DNA of 64,000 nt from Sulfurospirillum oryzae (GTDB lineage Bacteria > Campylobacterota > Campylobacteria > Campylobacterales > Sulfurospirillaceae): NCBI RefSeq assembly GCF_025770725.1, contig NZ_JANZKZ010000004.1, positions 149,821 through 213,820 of the forward strand, written 5' to 3'. Under the pieces are notes generated by a model that was not told the origin of the DNA, searched no databases, and saw only the letters and a list, made by a program, of their open reading frames with translations. Each line of letters opens with the position of its first letter. The first letter of the stretch is position 1. Positions 53,308 through 61,970 of the stretch are shown here, piece after piece. The translations under genes were made by a program, and so were the position numbers.

Positions 53308-56001
53308 ATGAAGTTCATACACATTTTGGAAAAATTCTTTTTTTCGTACACGTTTATCCTCTTTATGCTGTTTATTTTAGGTTTGGGTGCAGGCGTTGCA
53401 ACTTTTGTTGAGAGTGCTTATGACACGCAGAGCGCTAAAGTAATCGTTTATGATGCTCTATGGTATGAAGCCGTCATGCTTTCACTTACCATTTCATTGA
53501 TCGGTATGATCTATAAAGGCAGGATGTGGAAAAAGCTTGGTGCTTTTACGCTGCATCTTGCTTTTGTTGTGATTCTTCTTGGCGCAGGGTTAACACGTTA
53601 TTTGGGTTATGAGGGTGTAACACACATTCGTGAAGGCATGAGCGAAAACGAGATGCTCAGTGTTAAGCCTTATCTTCAAATTAAAACCGACAAAAGTTTT
53701 TTTGAATATCCTTTGGCTTTAGGGCAAATAGGAAACAATAACTTTAAATTCAAAGAGATCATTGCTGGCAAAGAGTTTACTGTTCAGTACAAAGCGTTTC
53801 ATGCAGGCGCAAAAGGAGAACTTGGAACACTCATCATCGAAGCTTCTTATGATGGTAAACTCAAAACGGTTAAAATAGAAGGCGGAGCGGGATGGATCGA
53901 GCCTCCAACGGTTCTACGTTTTGATAATGTAGAGATCGAACTCTCTTGGGGTTCCAAAGTGGTAGAACTTCCTTTTGCTCTCAAACTCATTGACTTTCAA
54001 CTCGAACGCTATGCAGGTTCACAAAGTCCTTCCTCGTATGCAAGTGAAATTGAAGTCATAGACAAGAGCGAAAACAAGGTATTCCCTTATAAAATCTACA
54101 TGAACCATCCTTTGACATACAAAGGGTATAAATTTTTTCAATCTTCGTATGATACCGACGAAAAAGGTACGATTTTAGAAGTGAATAAAGACCCTGGCAA
54201 ATGGCCGACGTATTTTGGTTATTTTCTTTTATGCGTAGGATTTATTGGAAACTTTTTTACCAAAGGAAGTCGCTTTTTAAAGCTAAGGGCCTTTTTGCAA
54301 AAAAGTAGTCTCTCTATGATGCTTCCATTACTCTTATGCTCAACAACGTTTGTTAGGGCAGATCAATCAGCGTATATTGAGCAATTTAGAAAAAATTCGT
54401 TTGAACATGCCAATAAAAATTTTAGTGAACTTTTAGTGCAAGATTACATGGGAAGAATTAAACCCATTAGCACAGAAGCCATTGAAATTGTCAATAAAAT
54501 AGCAGGGAAAAGCTCCCTTTTTGGCTTAAGTGCCGAGCAGATCGTTTTGGGCATGACGACCAATCCATCGTTATGGCAAGAGATGAAGATTATCAAGCTC
54601 TCCAATGAGAGTATTAAAAAAGTTTTGAATTTAAAGAGTGATACGGAGTATGTTAGTTTTGCCGAGATGTTTGATGATGAAGGCTATTATAAGCTTGCTA
54701 AAGAAGTTGGTACTGCCAACCAAAAAGCACAATCAAGACGTACCACGTTTGATAATGACGTCATTAAGCTTGATGAAAAGCTCAATGTGGCGTATTTAGC
54801 TTTAAAAGGGGTCTTTTTTAAATTTATCCCTATTCCAAAAGATCCTAGCAATAAATGGGTTGATCCAAATGAGGCGTTTTCAAATGACTTTATAAGCAGT
54901 GATACGAAAAAACTTTTAAATCAATATCTGGTGGGGTTGCAAGAAGGCATTGAAAAAAATAGTTGGTCCAATGCCGATAACGCACTCAATGCTTTAAAAG
55001 AGAGTCAACGCGAAACAAGCATGACACCTCTACCTAGTCTTTCTCAAACAAAAGCTGAGGTACTATCTAATCACCTTGCCTTGTTCCAAAAACTGATCTC
55101 TTTTTATTTTATTGTGGGGTTGGTCTCTTTTGTGGTGGCTATGTTTTTCATCTTTTTAGGAAAAAGCAACCATACATTAGAGCGTACCATCCTCTATGTT
55201 TTTATCGCCGGTTTTGGAGTACACACGCTAGCTTTAGCGCTTAGATGGTACATCTCAGGGCATGCACCATGGAGTGATTCATACGAATCCCTCGTTTACA
55301 TTGGTTGGTCAGCAAGTTTAGCAGGGGTTGTTGTTTTTAGAAAATCAATTCTGACCTTATCGGCAGCAGCCATATTAGCAGGCATTGCGATGCTGGTTGC
55401 ACACATGAGTTTTGTTAATCCTCAAATTACCAATCTGGTTCCTGTTTTAAAATCATACTGGCTTACCGTACACGTTTCTGTCATTACCGCAAGTTATGGC
55501 TTTTTAGGGCTAGGAGCACTGCTTGGCTTGATCTCTTTGGGATTAATGATCTTTAAACAAAAGCGTAATCAAGAGCGCGTCAATAACCAAATAAGACATA
55601 TTACGGCGATTAATGAAATAAGCCTTATTATAGGGCTTTCCATGCTTACAGTTGGAAACTTCTTTGGAGGAATTTGGGCAAATGAGTCGTGGGGACGATA
55701 CTGGGGTTGGGATCCAAAAGAGACGTGGTCTTTTGTTTCCATTATTGTTTATGCGTTTATTTTGCACTTGAGGTTTATTCCTAAATTGAACTCTGTGTTT
55801 GTCTTTTCAGTGGCATCATTGCTTGGTTTTTCTTCTATTATAATGACATACTTCGGCGTCAATTTTTACCTCACAGGTATGCACTCTTACGCAGCTTCTG
55901 GCGAGCACCCTAGTGTTCCTAGCTTTGTTTACTATACGCTATTTTTAGTTTTGAGCGTATGTGCATTGGCGTATAGAGGGCGAGACGTTAAAACGATTTG
56001 A
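53308..56001 (+). CDS. ccsA1: CcsBA-type cytochrome c haem lyase, CX15CH-specific
   Basis: 897 residues: a CcsB/ResB-like N-terminal half with three helices and a large periplasmic domain (about 100-310), and a CcsA-like C-terminal half. The tryptophan-rich haem-handling motif is WANESWGRYWGWDPKETW near residue 800; histidines in PWSDSYESLVYIGW-flanking helices are candidate haem ligands. In Wolinella three such lyases exist and CcsA1 is dedicated to the CX15CH haem of MccA. Specificity here is inferred from position directly after mccD. Confidence 0.92.
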   Translation: MKFIHILEKFFFSYTFILFMLFILGLGAGVATFVESAYDTQSAKVIVYDALWYEAVMLSLTISLIGMIYKGRMWKKLGAFTLHLAFVVILLGAGLTRYLGYEGVTHIREGMSENEMLSVKPYLQIKTDKSFFEYPLALGQIGNNNFKFKEIIAGKEFTVQYKAFHAGAKGELGTLIIEASYDGKLKTVKIEGGAGWIEPPTVLRFDNVEIELSWGSKVVELPFALKLIDFQLERYAGSQSPSSYASEIEVIDKSENKVFPYKIYMNHPLTYKGYKFFQSSYDTDEKGTILEVNKDPGKWPTYFGYFLLCVGFIGNFFTKGSRFLKLRAFLQKSSLSMMLPLLLCSTTFVRADQSAYIEQFRKNSFEHANKNFSELLVQDYMGRIKPISTEAIEIVNKIAGKSSLFGLSAEQIVLGMTTNPSLWQEMKIIKLSNESIKKVLNLKSDTEYVSFAEMFDDEGYYKLAKEVGTANQKAQSRRTTFDNDVIKLDEKLNVAYLALKGVFFKFIPIPKDPSNKWVDPNEAFSNDFISSDTKKLLNQYLVGLQEGIEKNSWSNADNALNALKESQRETSMTPLPSLSQTKAEVLSNHLALFQKLISFYFIVGLVSFVVAMFFIFLGKSNHTLERTILYVFIAGFGVHTLALALRWYISGHAPWSDSYESLVYIGWSASLAGVVVFRKSILTLSAAAILAGIAMLVAHMSFVNPQITNLVPVLKSYWLTVHVSVITASYGFLGLGALLGLISLGLMIFKQKRNQERVNNQIRHITAINEISLIIGLSMLTVGNFFGGIWANESWGRYWGWDPKETWSFVSIIVYAFILHLRFIPKLNSVFVFSVASLLGFSSIIMTYFGVNFYLTGMHSYAASGEHPSVPSFVYYTLFLVLSVCALAYRGRDVKTI

Positions 56002-56004
56002 TAA

Positions 56005-56016
56005 TTTACATGTAAA
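56005..56016. repeat. TTTACATGTAAA palindrome between ccsA1 and the Sel1 gene
   Basis: An intergenic copy in a 23-base gap; its right arm runs into AAAGGAT, the ribosome binding site of the next gene. Confidence 0.8.
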
Positions 56017-56024
56017 GGATAAAA

Positions 56025-56858
56025 ATGAAAAAAGAACTCTTAATGTTAATAGCGTGTGCGGTTATGGCAAACGCAGGATTTATTAAAGAAGGAATGGAAG
56101 CGCAAGAGAGTGGCGACCATAAAAAATTGATTGAGATTTATGACAAAGCGTGCAGTGAAGGAAAAGCATCAGGATGCTATAACCTTGCAGTTTTGTATGT
56201 TGAAGGTACGGGCAATGTTGCGCAAGACTATGACAAAGCTATTAAACTTTACACCAAAGCATGCGATGACAACTTTGCTTCAGCATGCCATAATTTAGGT
56301 CTTTTGTATGCAGGTGGCATTGGCGTGAAGCAAGATTTTGCGAAAGCGAGTGAACTCTATACCAAAGCGTGTGCTGAAAATGAAGGTTGTACCAATTTAG
56401 GTCTTTTATATGCCAATGGTGCAGGTGTCAAACAAGACTATGCGAAAGCGATTGAGCTTTATACCAAAGCGTGCAAGAATGAAGATTTGATGGGGTGCAA
56501 TAACTTAGGTTTCCTTTATGCTGGAGGCAAAGGGGTTACTCAAGATTATAAAAAAGCGAGTGAATACTACCAAAAAACATGTGACGGTGATATCGCTGTT
56601 GGGTGTGACAATCTTGGACTTTTATATGCAACAGGTAAAGGGGTTGTTCAAGATTATAAAAAATCGAGCCAATTTTATGAAAAGGCTTGCAAAAGTGGGT
56701 ATGAGCAAGGGTGCAATAACCTTGGGATTTTATATGCCGAGGGAAAAGGTGTCAGTGCGGACAATGCCAAAGCTAAAGAGCTTTTTAAAAGCAGTTGCGA
56801 CAAAGGTCTAAAAATTGCGTGTGAAAACGCTCAACTACTCGAGACAATTACCAAATAA
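56025..56858 (+). CDS. Secreted Sel1-repeat cysteine-rich protein (Hcp-like)
   Basis: 277 residues with a signal peptide (to ANA). About seven Sel1 repeats of ~36 residues, each with NLGLLYA and G.GV.QDY.KA patterns and a Cys-x7-Cys pair (one repeat has Cys-x5-Cys), giving 14 cysteines, likely one disulfide per repeat as in Helicobacter Hcp proteins. It is probably a periplasmic binding or scaffold protein. Between ccsA1 and NosL-like genes, a role in MccA assembly is plausible. Its repeat structure is also visible at DNA level. Confidence 0.85.
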   Translation: MKKELLMLIACAVMANAGFIKEGMEAQESGDHKKLIEIYDKACSEGKASGCYNLAVLYVEGTGNVAQDYDKAIKLYTKACDDNFASACHNLGLLYAGGIGVKQDFAKASELYTKACAENEGCTNLGLLYANGAGVKQDYAKAIELYTKACKNEDLMGCNNLGFLYAGGKGVTQDYKKASEYYQKTCDGDIAVGCDNLGLLYATGKGVVQDYKKSSQFYEKACKSGYEQGCNNLGILYAEGKGVSADNAKAKELFKSSCDKGLKIACENAQLLETITK

Positions 56859-56863
56859 TAAAC

Positions 56864-56875
56864 TTTACATGTAAA
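56864..56875. repeat. TTTACATGTAAA palindrome before the NosL-like gene
   Basis: An intergenic copy in a 27-base gap; right arm joins AAAAGGGA, the ribosome binding site of the next gene. The third case of this arrangement in the window. Confidence 0.8.
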
Positions 56876-56885
56876 AGGGATCACA

Positions 56886-57734
56886 ATGGTTTTTCGAGTT
56901 ATTTTAACGCTACTTTGTTTATGGAATCTTGCAAATGCGGAGATGTTTCAAAGTGTTCCAGAGGCGAATGCAACGCTCATTCAATCAGGCAAAGATAAGT
57001 ACTCATGTCCTAATTGCGGCATGCACTTGGTCAAGTTTTACAAAACAAGCCATGCACACGAAAATCATCAGTATTGCTCCATTCACTGTTTGTATGAAGC
57101 AACACTTGGCGTGATTCCTGAAGATGCTAAAGTGGTCGATACCATTACGTTGGAGCTGATTGATGTCAAAAAAGCGTTTTATGTTGTTGGCAGCAAAGTC
57201 AAAGGTACGATGACGCGTACGAGTAGTTACGCCTTTGGAAGTGAAAAAGATGCACTCACTTTTGTTTCTGACAATGGTGGCAAGGTGATGAGTTTTAAAG
57301 AAGCGTATGCCATAGCAGCAGAAGATTTCCCTAAAGATTTTGCAAAACCGGTAGCTAAAGTAGAAAAAATAGACACTCCATCAGATGCGAAATGCCCTGT
57401 ATGCGGGATGTTTGTTGCTAAGTATCCCCAATGGGTTGCGATGGCTGATGGCGAGAAAAAGTTTTACTTTGATGGCGTTAAAGACATGATGAAGTACTAT
57501 TTCTCTCAAAAATTAAGTGCTGAAAAGCTTTATGTGAGCGATTATTATAAGCTCTCAAAATTGCAAGCCCAAAAAGCCTTTTATGTGATGGGCTCAAATG
57601 TGTACGGGCCAATGGGTAGCGAACTCATTCCTTTTGCTACGCAAGAAGAGGCACAAAATTTTGCACGCGATCATAATGGTCAAAAGATCATTGGCTTTGA
57701 TGACATTACCGAAAAAATGGTCAAAGACTTATGA
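56886..57734 (+). CDS. Tandem NosL-like copper-binding protein
   Basis: 282 residues with a signal peptide (to ANA). Two NosL-type units: SCPNCGMHLVKFYKTSHAHE (about 38-57) and KCPVCGMFVAKYPQW (about 170-185), each with the CPxCGM copper motif, and each followed by FYVVGSKV or FYVMGSNV. NosL delivers Cu(I) to nitrous oxide reductase in the periplasm. Here the recipient would be the haem-copper site of MccA (inference). Its stop overlaps the next gene by four bases. Confidence 0.87.
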   Translation: MVFRVILTLLCLWNLANAEMFQSVPEANATLIQSGKDKYSCPNCGMHLVKFYKTSHAHENHQYCSIHCLYEATLGVIPEDAKVVDTITLELIDVKKAFYVVGSKVKGTMTRTSSYAFGSEKDALTFVSDNGGKVMSFKEAYAIAAEDFPKDFAKPVAKVEKIDTPSDAKCPVCGMFVAKYPQWVAMADGEKKFYFDGVKDMMKYYFSQKLSAEKLYVSDYYKLSKLQAQKAFYVMGSNVYGPMGSELIPFATQEEAQNFARDHNGQKIIGFDDITEKMVKDL

Positions 57735-57919
57735 GGTTTTTAACCATGCTCGCTGCCTTCTTTGCCATCTTTTACCTTGTCATTGTGGTGCATGCGTTTA
57801 GTTATCCTCGTCAACAACAAGCTGAAGATATTGAAGCACTCTCTTTACATGTAAAAGATACCAAGCTCTCATTGAGCTTTCCAACAAACGAATACCAAAG
57901 GTTTGTGTATGCCCAGTAA
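57731..57919 (+). CDS. Small single-helix membrane protein
   Basis: 62 residues with one N-terminal membrane helix (MLAAFFAIFYLVIVVHAF) and a short polar tail outside. It overlaps the gene before it by four bases and the gene after it by eleven, so it is very likely translated. No family recognised. It probably belongs with the copper-handling ABC transporter genes. It contains a TTACATGTAA copy (57845) coding for LHVK. Confidence 0.65.
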   Translation: MRFLTMLAAFFAIFYLVIVVHAFSYPRQQQAEDIEALSLHVKDTKLSLSFPTNEYQRFVYAQ

Positions 57920-59018
57920 AAACTTTGTAGAGTATGCTATTTTATTGCTCTTTAAAGACAGAAATGACCATCTTTTTAGCTTTTTAATCTTCTCGTTTAT
58001 TGTTTTTATCCTCAGTTCGGTGCTTTTTGTCTCTGATTCGTTGCAGTATGATTTGATTAAAAGTATCAAGTCACAGCCTCAAATTGTCGTGGAAAATACA
58101 AGGGCAGGGCGCGCTTATGAGATGCACGATGGTTACATCTATGACATCTCTAGAATCACAGGGGTAAGCAGTGTCGAAGGCGCTGTCGATGGCTATTACT
58201 ACTTTGGGCAAAAGCGTCTTTGGTTTCATATCATTGGCGATCCAAACTTGGCAAAAGATGAGATGCTCATCGGTCAAGGGGTACAAAAAGCGATGGCGGA
58301 GCTTTACTATGAAGATGTCTTTCACTTTTTAACCGAAGAGCGCATGATTAAAGTAAAAATCAACAAAATTGCCCCTAAAGGCACAAACATTATCTCTAAC
58401 GATGCGATCTACCTAAATCCAAATACTGCAAGAGCTGTTTTGGGCATGGAGGTGGATGAGTACTCCAAGCTTTATGTAACCGTTCCAAATCCAAATGAAG
58501 TCGGTGAAATTGCACTTAAAATTGTTGAGATTTACCCTACCGCTAAGGCAACCTCACAAGCCGATGCCATAGGCGCAGTGCATCATCTTTACTACTACAA
58601 AGGTGGTATTTTTATGATTCTCTACGTGATTTCAATGGTTTCGTTTTTCATTCTTCTTAAAAATCAGATCAGTTTAGTGTATGGCGAAAAGAAAAAAGAG
58701 ATAGCGATTTTACGTAGCCTTGGTTTTTGCATCAAAGACATCATCGCGCTTAAATTTATCCAAAATATTGTTGTCTCAGTGAGTGCTTACCTGCTAGGAA
58801 TTGCGCTTGCTTATGTGTATGTTTTTATGGCAAATGCGCCTTTTCTTCGCAATATCTTTTTAGGAAGTGAGCTTGAAAACAGCATTTCGCTCACGCCTGT
58901 CATCGACCTCAATTTGCTCTTTCTTATCTTCATTTTTGGTGTCATTCCTTTTTTAGCCTTTGTGATTTTGCCGGCGTGGAAAATTGCCATTAGCGATATG
59001 AGCGAGGCGGTGAAATAA
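57909..59018 (+). CDS. FtsX/MacB-type ABC transporter permease
   Basis: About 370 residues from ATG at 57909. One N-terminal helix, a large periplasmic domain (about 50-230) and three C-terminal helices in the FtsX/MacB pattern (EKKKEIAILRSLGFCIKDII is the coupling region). It pairs with the ATPase encoded next (overlap TAATGA). The pair is analogous to the NosFY transporter near nitrous oxide reductase genes, though of a different permease type. Substrate unknown; maturation of the copper site is my guess. Confidence 0.85.
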   Translation: MPSKNFVEYAILLLFKDRNDHLFSFLIFSFIVFILSSVLFVSDSLQYDLIKSIKSQPQIVVENTRAGRAYEMHDGYIYDISRITGVSSVEGAVDGYYYFGQKRLWFHIIGDPNLAKDEMLIGQGVQKAMAELYYEDVFHFLTEERMIKVKINKIAPKGTNIISNDAIYLNPNTARAVLGMEVDEYSKLYVTVPNPNEVGEIALKIVEIYPTAKATSQADAIGAVHHLYYYKGGIFMILYVISMVSFFILLKNQISLVYGEKKKEIAILRSLGFCIKDIIALKFIQNIVVSVSAYLLGIALAYVYVFMANAPFLRNIFLGSELENSISLTPVIDLNLLFLIFIFGVIPFLAFVILPAWKIAISDMSEAVK

Positions 59019-59692
59019 TGAAAAAAATACGCATACAAAATCTTCATAAACTCTATAATCCCAACAAACCAAATGCCTTTCATGCTCTCAAAAATATCTC
59101 TTTTGATGTTGAAGATGGCGAAATGGTTATTTTAAAAGGGGTAAGTGGCAGTGGAAAAAGCACACTTCTCTCTCTCATTGGGGGGCTTAGTAAACCAACC
59201 GAAGGCGAGATTTTGATTAACGAGCACAACATTGCTAAGTTGCCTGACATTATGAGTTCTGCTTTTCGTCACAAAGAGATAGGGTTTATTTTCCAATCGT
59301 TCAATCTTTTGGAAGGGTTGAGTGTCTATCAGAACGTTTTAGCACCACTATCATTGACGCATCTAAGCCAAGAAGAAGTGCAAGAAAAAGTAAATCATGC
59401 GATGGCATTAGCCAATATAGAGCATAAAAAAGAGCAAAAAGTCAGTAGCCTCAGTGGTGGTGAAAAGCAACGCTGCGCCATAGCTAGAGCGGTTGTGATG
59501 GAGCCAGAGATTATTTTAGCCGATGAACCAACGGCGAATTTAGATAAAGAGAACGCTTTGATTTTTATTGAAATTCTCAAAAAATTTAAAGCACTTCACA
59601 AAACCGTCATTATCGCTACGCACGATGTTTTGTTCGATGAACTTGAATGTATCGACAGATATGTTCATATAAGAGACGGAGAAATCATTTAA
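59018..59692 (+). CDS. LolD/MacB-type ABC transporter ATPase
   Basis: 224 residues. Walker A GVSGSGKST (about 42-50), Q-loop FIFQSFNLL, signature SLSGGEKQRCAIAR, Walker B IILADEPTANLD and switch His in IIATHD. The length fits the LolD/MacB group that drives FtsX-type permeases by mechanotransmission. It overlaps the permease stop and the next start (TAATG), so the block is one transcript. Confidence 0.92.
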   Translation: MKKIRIQNLHKLYNPNKPNAFHALKNISFDVEDGEMVILKGVSGSGKSTLLSLIGGLSKPTEGEILINEHNIAKLPDIMSSAFRHKEIGFIFQSFNLLEGLSVYQNVLAPLSLTHLSQEEVQEKVNHAMALANIEHKKEQKVSSLSGGEKQRCAIARAVVMEPEIILADEPTANLDKENALIFIEILKKFKALHKTVIIATHDVLFDELECIDRYVHIRDGEII

Positions 59693-60645
59693 TGTCTATT
59701 TTTTTGTCAAATGAAATCATTGTCTTTCTTTTGATAGAGTTGATTTTAATCGTTTTGATGGCGATTTCTCAGTTTAACATCATCACCATTTTACGCCATT
59801 GGGACTTTAACGCTACGACAACATTGCAGTATCGTTTGGAGAAAAAGAACTATCTGATTAACACCATTCTCTATTTTGCGGTTGCTTGCAAAGTGATTTT
59901 ATTTCTCTTTTTTATTCAATCGCTCAATGCCCTAGCAGGCATCGTGCCAGGTGCGATGTGCTCGGCAGGCGTTGTGGGCTCAAACCATTATGGCAACGCG
60001 CTTTTACTCTTAAAATTACTGCTTATTTTTGGCTTTGGACTGTGGCTAATCATCAATAAACTTGACCTCTCTTTCATCACTTTTCCCTACTTAAAGCGCA
60101 AATATCTTCTCTTTACGCTTTTATTTGTAGGAGCATTGGTTGAGTTTGTACTTGAAATACTCTACTTCTCAAACATTCCGCTCACCGTACCCGTCTTTTG
60201 TTGTTCGGTTGTTTTTCAAGCGCCCAAGCTTCCTTTTGGCTACACACAAACCATGCTGGTTACCTTTTTCTATATGCTTTTGAGCGTTATTGTCCTTTTT
60301 AACTCTCTAAAACACACGATGGCAAGCTTTACATGTAACCTTATTTTTCTATTCATCGCTTATTATGCTATTACCTATTTTTTCGGACTTTACATCTACG
60401 AAATGCCCAATCACAAATGCCCATACTGCATGCTTCAAAAAGAGTACTATTACATCGGTTATCTGATTTGGGGCTCTCTTTTTCTGGGTATCTTCTTTGG
60501 TATCATGCCTTTTTTAATCGAGCGCATTACACAAAAATCGTACGTTTATTTGCTCAAATACTCTTCCATCTGCCTCATCATCACAGCACTTCTTTGTAGC
60601 TTTTACGTCATACGCTACTACCTGATGACAGGGGTGTTCCTATGA
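59692..60645 (+). CDS. Polytopic membrane protein with paired cysteines
   Basis: 317 residues from ATG at 59692 (TAATG overlap). About eight membrane helices. Noteworthy are MCSAGVVGSNHYGN, PVFCCSVVF and NHKCPYCML: three cysteine sites near the membrane face, suggesting metal or thiol-redox chemistry. No family recognised. Position between an ABC transporter and a NosL-like gene supports a copper or thiol role in MccA maturation. Contains one TTACATGTAA copy (60327). Confidence 0.75.
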   Translation: MSIFLSNEIIVFLLIELILIVLMAISQFNIITILRHWDFNATTTLQYRLEKKNYLINTILYFAVACKVILFLFFIQSLNALAGIVPGAMCSAGVVGSNHYGNALLLLKLLLIFGFGLWLIINKLDLSFITFPYLKRKYLLFTLLFVGALVEFVLEILYFSNIPLTVPVFCCSVVFQAPKLPFGYTQTMLVTFFYMLLSVIVLFNSLKHTMASFTCNLIFLFIAYYAITYFFGLYIYEMPNHKCPYCMLQKEYYYIGYLIWGSLFLGIFFGIMPFLIERITQKSYVYLLKYSSICLIITALLCSFYVIRYYLMTGVFL

Positions 60646-61151
60646 TGAAGTCTTCTTTCGCCACCTTTTTATTACTGGGGGTAATTGCCTTGCTTGTTGT
60701 GAGCATGGACATCAGCGAGACACGTGTGTTGGTGCGACACGGAAACATCAACAAAGAGCCTTTGGAGATTGTTCTTGAGAAGTATATCTGCACAGAGAGT
60801 AGGGTACCCATCGTCGAACTGTTTAACTCCGCCCAAGCGATCTTACCAAACGGAGATACCTACTTTTTTAATGATGTTGGCAATGTTTTGCTCTGGTTAG
60901 GTCGTCAAAAAAACAGAGATGAGATCGTCGTGTGGGTCTACGCCCAAGATACAGAACGCTACGTTTTAGCACAAAGCGCATGGTACTCACGCGTGGAAAT
61001 CACCCCCATGGGATACGGCTTTGGAGCCTACGAATACCGTGTCTATGGACAGTCTGACTACTACTTCAATGAAGTACAACTCTTCGCACTACGTGGCGAA
61101 ACACTACTCAATCCTATGATCAATTCGTTATTGGCAAATAATAAAATTTAG
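60642..61151 (+). CDS. Membrane-anchored NosL-like protein without CxxCGM
   Basis: 169 residues with an N-terminal membrane anchor or uncleaved signal. The second half matches the NosL pattern: GDTYFFNDVGNVLLWL, VVWVYAQDTERYVLAQSAWY and TPMGYGFGAYEYR. The expected copper motif is missing; only one Cys (YICTES) remains near residue 50. It may be a divergent metallochaperone or a partner of the tandem NosL protein. Overlaps the membrane protein gene (ATGA). Last gene of the mcc block. Confidence 0.72.
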   Translation: MMKSSFATFLLLGVIALLVVSMDISETRVLVRHGNINKEPLEIVLEKYICTESRVPIVELFNSAQAILPNGDTYFFNDVGNVLLWLGRQKNRDEIVVWVYAQDTERYVLAQSAWYSRVEITPMGYGFGAYEYRVYGQSDYYFNEVQLFALRGETLLNPMINSLLANNKI

Positions 61152-61195
61152 TCTTCAAAATTTTAAAGACAAGGCTCAACTTTTAAGATAAATAT

Positions 61196-61209
61196 CTTTA
61201 CATGTAAAG
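61196..61209. repeat. CTTTACATGTAAAG palindrome after the mcc block
   Basis: A perfect 14-bp intergenic copy in the 249-base gap 61152-61400. The same gap has a near-palindrome GTCTTCAAAATTTTAAAGAC (61151-61170), which may end the mcc transcript, and an AT-rich stretch likely to hold the trpG promoter. Confidence 0.75.
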
Positions 61210-61400
61210 GTAAAAAAGATCATTTTGCATTACAATTTTTTACCCTTTATCTTCATACTCAAAACATCTTAATTTTAAAACAACACAAAAATTGATACAA
61301 TAATCGATATTGACTCTATTTGGGGTATAAACCTATACTTTTAAGTATGTATTGGATGGAAAAACTCCTTAAAGTCGGAGTATTTGAGGAAAAAAGACAC

Positions 61401-61970
61401 ATGGTATTAATGATAGACAATTACGACAGTTTTACGTATAACATTGTGCAGTACTGCTTAGAGCTTGGCGCCGATCTTAAAGTCATCCGCAATGATGAGC
61501 TAAGTATTGAAGAGATCGAGGCGTTGCACCCCGAGAAGATTATTATCTCTCCAGGCCCTGCGACACCTAATGAAGCAGGCGTAAGCCTTGAAGTCATTAA
61601 GCATTTTGGTGGAAAGATTCCCATTTTGGGCATTTGTTTAGGGCATCAAGCCATTGGGCAAGCCTTTGGGGGCAAAGTCGTTCGTGCAAAGCGCATGATG
61701 CACGGTAAAACGTCTATCACTAAACAACTTCACAACAGTTGCCTTTTTGAGGGACTTCCTGAAACATTTACGACTACAAGGTACCATTCGTTGACAGTAG
61801 AGCAAGAAGGATTACCCGATGTTGTTGTTCCCACAGCGTACAGTACGGACGATCATGAGATTATGGCGTTAGAGATTAAAGGTAAACAAATTTACGGCGT
61901 GCAGTTTCACCCAGAATCTATTTTGAGTGAGCATGGTCATGCAATTTTAAATAACTTCCTAAAACTATGA
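61401..61970 (+). CDS. trpG: Anthranilate/aminodeoxychorismate synthase glutamine amidotransferase subunit
   Basis: 189 residues from ATG at 61401, behind GAGGAAAAA; earlier in-frame ATGs add a tail not found in the family. Class I glutamine amidotransferase: nucleophile Cys in GICLGHQAIG, oxyanion region in SPGPATPNEAG, and His-Glu in FHPES. It supplies ammonia to TrpE or PabB for tryptophan or folate. No trpE or pabB is adjacent, so it may serve both and could equally be called pabA. Overlaps the next gene by four bases. Confidence 0.88.
   Translation: MVLMIDNYDSFTYNIVQYCLELGADLKVIRNDELSIEEIEALHPEKIIISPGPATPNEAGVSLEVIKHFGGKIPILGICLGHQAIGQAFGGKVVRAKRMMHGKTSITKQLHNSCLFEGLPETFTTTRYHSLTVEQEGLPDVVVPTAYSTDDHEIMALEIKGKQIYGVQFHPESILSEHGHAILNNFLKL

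Noticed and set aside
2256..61209. The TTACATGTAA repeats as a CRISPR array or terminators only
   Set aside because: Spacing is irregular over the whole window, most copies are inside genes, and there are no cas genes.
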